Notes under the pieces: generated by a model
Told to the model about the DNA's origin: nothing
Seen by the model: the letters and a program-made list of their open reading frames with translations, nothing else
Databases searched by the model: none
Program-made: the position numbers and the translations under genes
Assembly: GCA_034506175.1 (NCBI GenBank)
Contig: JAPDQB010000015.1
Span: 1 to 64,000 of the forward strand
DNA from: a candidate division KSB1 bacterium
GTDB lineage: Bacteria > Zhuqueibacterota > Zhuqueibacteria > Zhuqueibacterales > Zhuqueibacteraceae
Direction of reading: 5' to 3'
DNA: 64,000 nucleotides
Part shown: one piece after another, positions 28,001-35,963 of the stretch
Layout: every line of letters starts with the position of its first letter
Numbering within the stretch: the stretch's first letter is position 1

Positions 28001-30109
28001 TTACGCCCCAATCCGCATGATCGCCCCATACAGCCAAATGATCACGCCAATGATCACCCAACACAGAATGAAGCCGTAAATATCCGCCCTGGTCGGCTTC
28101 CAAAATTCCCAGTCCGTGCCGGGAAATATCTTGTCTTGCTCTACGATGGCGGGATCGTCGATGGCGGCTTGCACGCGGCGGGCATCTTCGGCGTGATCAG
28201 CGATTACCGGCGTGTGAACGGCGGCGTAAAATTCCCGCAACACTTTTTCCGAGTTGCGCTTGGTGACGAGGCTTACGCCGAACAAGATCAAAAACGGAAA
28301 AATAATATCAAAGATAAATGACGCGGTCAGTACTTGCGGTTTTGTCATGTGCGTGAAATCAATGCCGAGCAATGAAATGAGATAGACTTGGACACGAAAG
28401 GCGCCATGGCCCACCAACGGCGAATTTGGATCTTCGGGATTTTTGCGCACCACGGTTTCGTAAAAGATTCCGGCAGGGGGCGCGGTTTTGGTCTTGGTGA
28501 TGATTTCGCCAACGGATTGCGCGCGGCCCGCCGCAACATCTTCCTCGATGGCTTTGGATTGTATGACCTGCGTGCGCGCCTGGGTTTGAATGGTCAGGGC
28601 TGGATTCTCGCGATTGTTGTTGATGAGCGGAACGACGTTGGGAAGCACGATCGTGACCAAAACTGAAAGAATCATCTGCGTTGCAACCGCCGTGGTGGTC
28701 AACCGGCGCCAGAAAAATGCCAACCATATTGCCGGCCCGATGGTCGTGAGAATGGAAAGCATGTAGCGAAAAACCACGAAAATGTCGCCCACCTGCATGG
28801 AAAAATAAACGGTGCCCGCCAATCCCAAGATAATAATGAGTCGCCCGATGAGAACTTGTGTCTTCTCGCTGATATTCGGTCGAATCGGCAGCAGCACATT
28901 TTTAATGAACGCCGCGCTCCATTCCAAACTGGTTGAGCTGGCTTGATCCATGTTCGCCGAAAAGATCGCGGCGATCATCAGGCCCACGAAGCCGGCACCC
29001 AAAAGTTCGCGCGTCATCAGGCCCCAAATATTCGTCGGATCGGAAAGCCGGCCGGCATAAAGGCCGAGCGCGATCAGGCCGGTCAAGGCCCAGCCGATCA
29101 TCATAAAGCGTTTTGCAAACGAGCCGGCGACGAAACCGATGCGAGCGGCATTGTCATCGCTGGCCGAGCCGCCGATTGTAAAGGCACGTGGCGCATTAAC
29201 CACGAGATTGAGCGTCACAAAAGCCGTCACGTAATACCAGGTGTAGTCGCTGGTGACATCCGAGCCGAAAAGCGAGAAATACTCCGGCGGCACTTTTGCA
29301 TGCAACCCGGCGAAGCCTCCCAACGCCTTCAGGCCGACAGGGATCAACGCCAACGAGAGAAAAGCGAGCATCACGCCTTGAATAACGTCGGTGATCGCGA
29401 TCGCCAGCAGCCCGCCCATGATGGTGTACGCCGCGATGATTGCCGCGTAAAAAACATAGAACGCGGGCAAATTCAAATAGGAGACATGAGCTTGGATGTC
29501 GCCGCGTTTGGCTTTGTCCTGCAAAATGCCCAAACGAATTTTCTCCTGCGGCGCCAACGTGACGAAACCGGATTTCTTTTCCAATTCTTGCAGCTCGTTG
29601 AACTCCTGTACGCTTTGCCGTTCCAACGCGGTATATTCGCTTTCCGGCTTCACCATCATGGCTTGCAGGGTTTTGCCCATGAGCAAAAAGCCCAACGAGC
29701 CGCCGTAGACCGTGGTGGCAATCAGGCAAAACGTGAACAGGCCGGCGAGAAAGCGGCTTTCAAAACGATGCAGATAAATGTCGCCGTTGGAAATATAGCG
29801 GGCGCGGCGCTGGAGGATGGCGGTGAACAGCCATTGAAACGGCGTATGGAACAGCACGAGGTTTTGGAACCACACGCCTTGCAAGCCCTGGCGGTAAATC
29901 TCACGCGCCACACCGGAAGATTGATCGGCGCTGGTGATGTTGCCGAACCACAGAAAGGTGTTCAACACTTTGCCCAGCCGCCTTCCCCCCTGATAAAAAT
30001 CGGTGGTGTTGTGAACTTTGGCCGTCGCCCATTTGCCGATCCCGACGATGACAAAAAAATAACCCGCCAGAATGATCCAATCAATAAGATGAAGGCCGAG
30101 GCAGTACAT
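28001..30109 (-). CDS. Sodium:solute symporter (SSS family)
   Basis: Inner-membrane Na+-coupled transporter of 702 residues with about 13-14 membrane helices. Family landmarks are LIDWIILAGYFFVIVGIG, TTDFYQGGRRLGKVLNTFLW, GGLLAIAITDVIQGVMLAF, and ANMDQASSTSLEWSAAF with the Na+-site Ser/Thr residues. Two soluble insertions (about residues 150-205 and 500-590) and a hydrophilic C-terminal stretch make it longer than most family members. It is the first gene of the leftward unit and probably imports the substrate that the aminotransferase and amidohydrolase process. It diverges from the membrane dipeptidase gene. Confidence 0.9.
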   Translation of the reverse strand: MYCLGLHLIDWIILAGYFFVIVGIGKWATAKVHNTTDFYQGGRRLGKVLNTFLWFGNITSADQSSGVAREIYRQGLQGVWFQNLVLFHTPFQWLFTAILQRRARYISNGDIYLHRFESRFLAGLFTFCLIATTVYGGSLGFLLMGKTLQAMMVKPESEYTALERQSVQEFNELQELEKKSGFVTLAPQEKIRLGILQDKAKRGDIQAHVSYLNLPAFYVFYAAIIAAYTIMGGLLAIAITDVIQGVMLAFLSLALIPVGLKALGGFAGLHAKVPPEYFSLFGSDVTSDYTWYYVTAFVTLNLVVNAPRAFTIGGSASDDNAARIGFVAGSFAKRFMMIGWALTGLIALGLYAGRLSDPTNIWGLMTRELLGAGFVGLMIAAIFSANMDQASSTSLEWSAAFIKNVLLPIRPNISEKTQVLIGRLIIILGLAGTVYFSMQVGDIFVVFRYMLSILTTIGPAIWLAFFWRRLTTTAVATQMILSVLVTIVLPNVVPLINNNRENPALTIQTQARTQVIQSKAIEEDVAAGRAQSVGEIITKTKTAPPAGIFYETVVRKNPEDPNSPLVGHGAFRVQVYLISLLGIDFTHMTKPQVLTASFIFDIIFPFLILFGVSLVTKRNSEKVLREFYAAVHTPVIADHAEDARRVQAAIDDPAIVEQDKIFPGTDWEFWKPTRADIYGFILCWVIIGVIIWLYGAIMRIGA

Positions 30110-30228
30110 GTGGTTTCCTGAAAAGTTTTCTTTGGAAGAATATTCAAAAAAATCCGGCCAATGTCAAGAGTGGTCGTGTCGAGCAGAAAAGAGAAACGAA
30201 AATGACCCGAAACTTTTTCAATAAATTC

Positions 30229-30257
30229 TTGACGTTTGCCGGCTGCTTGATTATATT
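30229..30257 (+). promoter_or_regulatory. Sigma-70 promoter of the dipeptidase gene
   Basis: TTGACG (30229-30234), a 17-base spacer and TATATT (30252-30257) lie in the divergent region, about 60 bases before the ATG at 30318. This is the best promoter match in the interval. Confidence 0.75.
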
Positions 30258-30317
30258 GTCTCACCTCAAAACCACGCACAAACACACGACACAACAATTT
30301 TGGAAGGGAGAAAAATA

Positions 30318-31583
30318 ATGCAACCCGCTCAAACCCTGACTGGCAAGTTGCCCGTTGTTCTCTTTTTTATCGTCATCTGTGCGGCATGCGCTCAGATGAG
30401 CGAAGAGCAACTCGTCGCTAAAGCCCGGGACATTCACACACGAGTGCTGACCATCGACACGCACGACGACATTCCCTTTGATTTTGCCACGGCGGAAGTC
30501 GATCCGGGCGTTCGGGATGACCGCCAGGTGAATATCCCCAAAATGCTGGAAGGTGGATTGGACGCCGGCTTTTTCATTGTCTACGTCGGGCAAACCGCCC
30601 GAACGCCGGAGAATTACGAGAAGGCCAAAGCCGATGCCATGACCAAGTTCAACGCCATTCACCGCATGGCGCGGGAAATGTATCCGGATAAAATCGAGCT
30701 GGCTTTTAGCGCCGCTGAAGTTGAGCGCATTCATCAAAGCGGCAAGCTGGTGGCATGCATCGGCATCGAAAACGGTTACGTCATCGGCAAGGATTTGAGC
30801 CTGCTGAAAAAATATCACGCGCTGGGGGCACGCTACATCACGCTGGCGCACAACGGCCACAACGACATCTGCGATTCCGCCAACCCGCAAAAGGATTTTG
30901 ACGATGCGGAGGCGGAGCACAACGGCGTGAGTGAATTTGGCCGGCAGGTGATCGCAGAGATGAACCGGCTGGGTATCATGGTGGATGTCTCGCACATTTC
31001 AAAGCAAGCGATGCTGCAGGCTACGCAACTCTCCCAAGCGCCGGTGATCGCCTCACACTCCAGCGCGCGCGCACTTTGCGACGTGCCTCGCAACATGGAT
31101 GACGAACAATTGCTCGCCTTGAAAAAAAATGGCGGCGTGATTCAGATTACGGCGGTGAGCAATTTCATTAAAAAACCGGTGCCGGAAAAGCAGCAAGCCG
31201 AGCAAAAACTGCGTGAAGAAATGGGACTCACCAGCCCCGCCTCCTTTGAACAGATGACCAGGGAGCAAGAAAAGGAATACAACCGGCGCCGGAAAGAACT
31301 GGACAAAACCTGGCCACGCGCGACGGTAAAGGAATTGGTCGATCACATCGATCACTGTGTGAAGCTCATCGGCGTCGATCACGTCGGCATCAGCTCCGAT
31401 TTCGACGGCGGCGGCGGCATCGAGGGCTGGGACGATGCCAGCGAGACGTTCAACGTCACACTCGAGATGGTGCGTCGTGGCTACAGTGAAGAAGCGATCG
31501 CCAAAATCTGGGGCGGCAATTTGCTGCGGGTTTGGCGCGAGGTGGAGCGCGTGGCGTCTTTGGCGATGGCGTCGACAAATTGA
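30318..31583 (+). CDS. Membrane dipeptidase (renal dipeptidase, peptidase M19)
   Basis: Zinc dipeptidase of about 421 residues that splits dipeptides, some with D-residues. An N-terminal hydrophobic stretch ends VICAACAQ, a plausible lipobox, so the enzyme is probably anchored and exported. Metal-site landmarks are TIDTHDDIPFDF (His-x-Asp), ACIGIENGY (Glu), VDVSHISKQ (His), ASHSSARALCDVPRNM (His and Arg) and GVDHVGISSDFDGGGG (Asp). GGAAGGGAG lies ahead of the ATG at 30318. It is divergent from the symporter and may feed amino acids to that pathway; that link is inferred. Confidence 0.93.
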   Translation: MQPAQTLTGKLPVVLFFIVICAACAQMSEEQLVAKARDIHTRVLTIDTHDDIPFDFATAEVDPGVRDDRQVNIPKMLEGGLDAGFFIVYVGQTARTPENYEKAKADAMTKFNAIHRMAREMYPDKIELAFSAAEVERIHQSGKLVACIGIENGYVIGKDLSLLKKYHALGARYITLAHNGHNDICDSANPQKDFDDAEAEHNGVSEFGRQVIAEMNRLGIMVDVSHISKQAMLQATQLSQAPVIASHSSARALCDVPRNMDDEQLLALKKNGGVIQITAVSNFIKKPVPEKQQAEQKLREEMGLTSPASFEQMTREQEKEYNRRRKELDKTWPRATVKELVDHIDHCVKLIGVDHVGISSDFDGGGGIEGWDDASETFNVTLEMVRRGYSEEAIAKIWGGNLLRVWREVERVASLAMASTN

Positions 31584-31610
31584 CTCATGCAAAAATAAAA
31601 CCGATCCAAA

Positions 31611-32054
31611 ATGAAAACGCGCCAGCTGAGCGGCATCATTCTTTCCGGGCCGCGCGTCTATTTTTCCATGGCCCGTGATGGCCTGTTATTTCGTTGGCTT
31701 GGCGAACTTCACCCGAAATTTCGCTCGCCGCATCGGGCGATTCTCATGCAAGCGATCTGGTCTGCGATTCTCGTTGGCACCGGCACGTACCGCGAGCTGT
31801 TCACCCGCGTCATTTACACCGAACGGATTTTTTCGGCGTTATGGCCATCGGCCCGTTCCTGCTGCGCCGGCGGCTGAATCTCACGCGGCATTACAGCGTG
31901 TGGGGTTATCCGCTTGTGCCAGTTGTTTTCATTGCCTGCGCCCTGGCGATTTGCGATCGACCAGATTTTGTCCGGCCCCGTTGAAAGCATGTTGGGTTTG
32001 TCCTTCTTGCTCATCGGCTTGCCGGTTTATTATTTCCGGGCAAAGTCCAAATAA
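31611..32054 (+). pseudogene. Amino acid permease (APC family), C-terminal relic
   Basis: Only the last third of an APC-type amino acid transporter remains. Segments in order are ILSGPRVYFSMARDGLLFRW, HPKFRSPHRAILMQAIWS, TYRELFTRVIYTERIF, then in the next frame FLLRRRLNLTRHYSVWGYP and in the third QILSGPVESMLGL, LIGLPVYYFRAKSK. The breaks fall at a T6 run (31828-31833, one T short) and at TTT near 31944 (one T too many). No N-terminal two-thirds are present, so the gene is dead whatever the indels mean. Confidence 0.88.
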
Positions 32055-32222
32055 ACACGAGCGCCAAAGAACCAGTAAGAGATAAAGTATTGCACCAAGT
32101 CTTTGAACACTGATTACGCGAATGACATGAATTTTCACAGTTTAAAAAAATCCGTGCGCTCCGTGTTATCGGCGGCATCTGCGTTCAAAAGCTTTTGTTT
32201 TTGTACTGGCTTAAACACAAAC

Positions 32223-32531
32223 GATGCCCCGGCGAAAATCAAAGACGAGCGCCTCGACCGCGGCTATAATGCCTTTGCAGAATGCCGCAAAAATATCCAC
32301 CGGCCGCCGGATGAATATCTCAAAGAATTTTATTACGACACGGTGAATTTCGAGGTGAACGCGATGCAGCTTGCGATCGCATTTGCCGGAACTGACCACC
32401 TCCCCGCCGGCAGCGACTACCCGCATCAAATCGGCAGCCTCGAGAAAATGCTCGAAAGCATCGAGGCCTTGAATCTGGCGCCGGCGGCAGCCAAAGCAAA
32501 CACTTATGCGGTGAGGCTGTTGGGTTTGTAA
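32223..32531 (+). pseudogene. Amidohydrolase-2 C-terminal relic
   Basis: The frame reads RLDRGYNAFAECRKN, RPPDEYLKEFYYDTVNFEV, GTDHLPAGSDYPHQIGSLEK and AVRLLGL, the C-terminal quarter of an aminocarboxymuconate-semialdehyde-decarboxylase-like amidohydrolase with its metal-binding Asp in GSDYPH. No N-terminal part precedes it; instead 32100-32190 carries GATTACGCGAATGAC and ATCCGTGCGCTCCGTGTTATC, which look like dispersed spacer motifs. A small deletion near the end removes the usual NA before ARLLGL. Confidence 0.8.
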
Positions 32532-32718
32532 AATTGTACTTTTTTTTCTTTGAAAAAAGTGCGTAAGTTATAAATTAAATAAGAGCGGGAAGCGAAACGA
32601 GACGGTGGCTTTATGATCAACGCCGTACTGCAACAAAAACCCGGGTTTAAAAATCAATTTTCAATTTAAAACTGTTACACCTCCTGCGTTACACGATTCA
32701 TTCGCCAAGGATTCATCA

Positions 32719-35199
32719 ATGTCTGAAAATCGTTACGACTTCAAGGCGCTCGAAGCCAAATGGCGGCCGTATTGGGAGCAAATCGGTTTGTATAAAACCG
32801 GCACGGATCCGAATAAACCAAAATACTACGTGCTGGATTTCTTTCCCTATCCTTCCGGCGACGGGCTTTCCGTGGGGCATTGCCGCAACTACGTTCCCAC
32901 TTGCGTCATCGCGCGCTACATGCGCATGAAAGGCTACAACGTTCTGCACCCGATGGGTTGGGACGCGTTCGGCCTGCCGGCGGAGAATTATGCCATTAAA
33001 ATGAAAGTGCATCCCGCGGTGACGACCAAGCGCAACACCGACAATTACCGCCGGCAGATGCAGCTTATCGAGGCTTCGTATGATTGGGAGCGCGAGGTCA
33101 ATTCGTCTTCGCCGGATTTTTATCATTGGACGGAATGGTTTTTCTTGCTGCTCTTCAAACGCGGGTTGGCGTATCAGGCGATTGGCAGCCAATGGTGGTG
33201 CCCGCAGTGCAAAACCATTCTCGCCAACGAGCAGGTCGAAGCCGGACGTTGCTGGCGCTGCGATTCCGAAGTCACCAAAAAAGATTTGAAGCAATGGTAT
33301 TTTAAAATCACCGAATACGCCGACCGCCTGCTCGCCGATCTGGACACCATCAACTGGCCGGAGCCGATCAAACTGATGCAGCGCAATTGGATCGGCCGCA
33401 GTGAGGGCGCAGAAGTCGTTTTCACGGTCAAGCACACGAAGCACGATCATCAAATTCCGGTTTTCACGACGCGCGTCGACACACTTTTCGGCGTGACGTT
33501 TCTCGTGTTGGCGCCGGAACATCCGCTCACCATGCATCTTGCAACACCGGAGCGCAAAGCCGAAGTCGAAGCGTATGTAGAAAAATCCAAACGCATGAGC
33601 GAAATCGAGCGGATGTCGACCGAGAAGGAAAAGACCGGCGTGTTCACCGGCGCTTATGCCACGCATCCGGTGAACGGCGAACAAATACCGGTTTGGATTG
33701 CCGACTACGTGCTGATGGGTTACGGCACCGGCGCGGTGATGGGTGTGCCCGGCCACGACACGCGCGATTTTGCGTTTGCGAAAAAATATCATCTGCCGAT
33801 CATCGAAGTCATCAGCCCCGATGCGAAAGAACACGGCGTAGATCAGTGCTTCGCGGAATACGGCATCATGATCAACTCCGGGGCTTACTCCGGCTTGACT
33901 TCCGAGGCAGGCATGGAGAAATTATGCCATGATCTCGCCGCAAAAGGTTTGGGCAAAAAACAAGTCACCTATAAAATCCGCGACTGGCTCATTTCACGGC
34001 AACGTTATTGGGGCGCGCCGATTCCGATTGTGCATTGCGAGAAAGACGGTGCGGTAGCGGTGCCTGAAGAGCAACTGCCTGTGCTGCTACCGGATTTGCA
34101 AGACTTCGAGCCGACAGGCGACGGCCGCTCGCCCTTGGCCAAAGTCGATTCGTGGGTCAACACCACTTGTCCGAAATGCGGCGGCCCGGCCACGCGTGAG
34201 ACCGACACGATGGATGGCTTCGCCTGCTCGTCGTGGTATTTTCTGCGCTTCACCGATCCGTGCAACGACAAAGCGCCGTTCGATCCGAAAAAGATGAATT
34301 ACTGGATGCCGGTGGATTTGTACGTCGGCGGCGCTGAGCATGCGGTGTTGCATTTGCTCTACGCACGCTTTTGGACGAAGGTGATGCACGACGCCGGCCT
34401 CGTGCCGTTCGTCGAGCCGTTTCCGAAATTGCGCAATCAGGGCATGTTGCTCGCTTCCGACGGTCAAAAGATGTCCAAATCACTCGGCAACGTCATCACG
34501 CCGGACGCGGTTGTGGCAGAGCACGGCGTCGATGCCACGCGCGCGTACATCCTTTTTCTCGGCCCGTTCGAAGGCGAATCCAAATGGGAAGAAACCGGCA
34601 TCAAAGGCATCACGCGCTTTCTCAGCCGCTTTTGGAATCTGGCGACGGAGACGATTTCATCCGAAACCAAATTTGCGGCAAAAGCCGGCATCGATGAGAA
34701 AACCTTCCGGCGCTGGATGCACAAAACGATCAAGCGCGTGTCGAATGACATCGAAAATTTCCAATTCAACACTGCTGTTGCGGCGTTAATGGAGTATCTT
34801 AATTTTCTCTATGACTGCCGCAGCGAGAATGGCGCCGTTGCCGTGCCGCTGGATTGGTGGCGAAAAGGCATCGAGACGTTCACGCGCCTCATCTCCCCCA
34901 TTGCGCCGTTCATTGCCGAGGAAATCTGGCAGGAAGTTTTGGGGAACAAAGGCAGGTCCGTGCAGCAACAGCCGTGGCTGAGTTACGACGAAAGCGCCAT
35001 TGCCGAAGACGAGATCACCATCGTCGTGCAAGTCAACGGCAAAGTGCGCGATCAAGTCGTGGCACCGGTTGACATCGCCGAAGACCAGTTGAAGCAAATG
35101 GCCATCTCCAGCGAGCGCGTGAAAAAATTCCTGGACGGCAAAGCCGTGCAGCGTGTCATCGTCGTGCCGCAGAAGCTGGTGAATATTGTGGTGAGGTAG
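32719..35199 (+). CDS. leuS: Leucyl-tRNA synthetase
   Basis: Class I aminoacyl-tRNA synthetase that charges tRNA-Leu in the cytoplasm, 826 residues, normal for bacterial LeuS. The nucleotide-binding HIGH-like motif is in PYPSGDGLSVGHCRNY (about residues 50-65). The CP1 editing domain follows with TTRVDTLFGVTFLVLAPEHP and GVPGHDTRDFAFA. A Cys pair site is present (CPKCGGPATRETDTMD), SWYFLRFTDP follows, and the KMSKS loop is GQKMSKSLGNVITP. The anticodon-binding region and C-terminal VVQVNGKVRDQ close the protein. AAGGA lies before the ATG. No T-box or other leader signal was seen. Confidence 0.98.
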   Translation: MSENRYDFKALEAKWRPYWEQIGLYKTGTDPNKPKYYVLDFFPYPSGDGLSVGHCRNYVPTCVIARYMRMKGYNVLHPMGWDAFGLPAENYAIKMKVHPAVTTKRNTDNYRRQMQLIEASYDWEREVNSSSPDFYHWTEWFFLLLFKRGLAYQAIGSQWWCPQCKTILANEQVEAGRCWRCDSEVTKKDLKQWYFKITEYADRLLADLDTINWPEPIKLMQRNWIGRSEGAEVVFTVKHTKHDHQIPVFTTRVDTLFGVTFLVLAPEHPLTMHLATPERKAEVEAYVEKSKRMSEIERMSTEKEKTGVFTGAYATHPVNGEQIPVWIADYVLMGYGTGAVMGVPGHDTRDFAFAKKYHLPIIEVISPDAKEHGVDQCFAEYGIMINSGAYSGLTSEAGMEKLCHDLAAKGLGKKQVTYKIRDWLISRQRYWGAPIPIVHCEKDGAVAVPEEQLPVLLPDLQDFEPTGDGRSPLAKVDSWVNTTCPKCGGPATRETDTMDGFACSSWYFLRFTDPCNDKAPFDPKKMNYWMPVDLYVGGAEHAVLHLLYARFWTKVMHDAGLVPFVEPFPKLRNQGMLLASDGQKMSKSLGNVITPDAVVAEHGVDATRAYILFLGPFEGESKWEETGIKGITRFLSRFWNLATETISSETKFAAKAGIDEKTFRRWMHKTIKRVSNDIENFQFNTAVAALMEYLNFLYDCRSENGAVAVPLDWWRKGIETFTRLISPIAPFIAEEIWQEVLGNKGRSVQQQPWLSYDESAIAEDEITIVVQVNGKVRDQVVAPVDIAEDQLKQMAISSERVKKFLDGKAVQRVIVVPQKLVNIVVR

Positions 35200-35249
35200 C
35201 CTAGAGGGCTCGTTTGCAAATTCTGATTCAACTGGTGAGAAAATGCGTC

Positions 35250-35459
35250 ATGAAAGAAGCCAATTCGACAAAAGTGCAGCCCGACAGCATTAGCGCCATT
35301 ATCGAGCTTTACAAGCGCGATGTGGATGTCACGTTGATTCGTGAGAATCTCAAGCTCCCGGCGGAGCAACGCTTGCGCAATTTGCAAAACTTGCAGCGCT
35401 TCGCCGAAGGGCTTCGCAAAGCAGGCAAGAAGCTTCGCAAACCAAGCACGAAAAATTGA
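35250..35459 (+). CDS. Small partner protein of the nucleotidyltransferase-fold gene
   Basis: Basic, helical protein of about 69 residues with ISAIIELYKRDVDVTLIREN and LQNLQRFAEGLRKAGKKL. Small proteins of this type commonly precede a nucleotidyltransferase-like gene, as here with a 6-base gap to the next ATG. Start at 35250 is preferred (GGTGAG upstream); an earlier Met at 35214 lies in the leuS spacer. I infer a toxin-antitoxin-like pair; which gene is toxic cannot be told. Confidence 0.6.
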   Translation: MKEANSTKVQPDSISAIIELYKRDVDVTLIRENLKLPAEQRLRNLQNLQRFAEGLRKAGKKLRKPSTKN

Positions 35460-35465
35460 GTAAAA

Positions 35466-35954
35466 ATGGCCAGTAATTACGAAAACTTGGTGCTGGTTTT
35501 GGTGACTGGCCAGGTAAAATTTGTACTGGTCGGTGGCGTTGCTGCGGTCGTGCACGGTTCCGCTCACCTCACTGCCGATTTGGATGTGGTTTATGCTCGC
35601 GACGCAGACAATATCAAACGCCTGGTCGAAGCGTTGAAACCTTACGCGCCGTATCTGCGCGACGCCCCACCCGATCTTCCTTTTGTGTTCGATGAAAATA
35701 CAGTAAAGGCCGGATTGAATTTCACTTTGACGACCACGCTGGGAAATTTGGACTTGCTTGGAGAAGTGACTGGCGGCGGCACATTCGAAAATTTATTGCC
35801 GCATTCTGAGGAAATCGAAGTTTTCGGCGTCAAGTGCTGGTGCGTTAATTTGGAGAAACTCATTCACCTCAAACGCGCTGCCGGACGGCCGAAAGACTTC
35901 GAAGTCATTGCTGAATTGGAGCTCATCCTGCGAGAAAAACAGAATCAGAACTGA
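35466..35954 (+). CDS. Nucleotidyltransferase-fold protein (AbiEii/DUF6036-like)
   Basis: Protein of 162 residues with the minimal nucleotidyltransferase pattern: VKFVLVGGVAAVVHGSAHL supplies the Gly-rich helix start, and TADLDVVYARD the paired Asp residues. A later strand NLDLLGEV carries a third Asp, and VNLEKLIHLKRAAGRPKD matches the C-terminal helix found in AbiEii- and DUF6036-type proteins. It follows a small helical gene and probably forms an accessory toxin-antitoxin-like pair downstream of leuS. Substrate and activity are unknown. Confidence 0.75.
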   Translation: MASNYENLVLVLVTGQVKFVLVGGVAAVVHGSAHLTADLDVVYARDADNIKRLVEALKPYAPYLRDAPPDLPFVFDENTVKAGLNFTLTTTLGNLDLLGEVTGGGTFENLLPHSEEIEVFGVKCWCVNLEKLIHLKRAAGRPKDFEVIAELELILREKQNQN

Positions 35955-35963
35955 ACCGAAAAC

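Noticed and set aside
27951..28010. AT-rich mirror-like spacer (AAATTGAAAATTT region)
   Set aside because: It resembles a hairpin but has almost no GC pairs, so it is unlikely to be a terminator; no wider copies beyond a weak match near 32650.
28943..30121. Long frame opposite the symporter gene (392 codons)
   Set aside because: Shadow of a confident membrane-protein gene; the translation is His/Arg/Gln-rich without motifs.
32716..33834. Long antisense frame opposite leuS (372 codons)
   Set aside because: It is the mirror of a certain leuS coding region, is rich in Arg, His and Ala as GC-rich shadows are, and has no family features.
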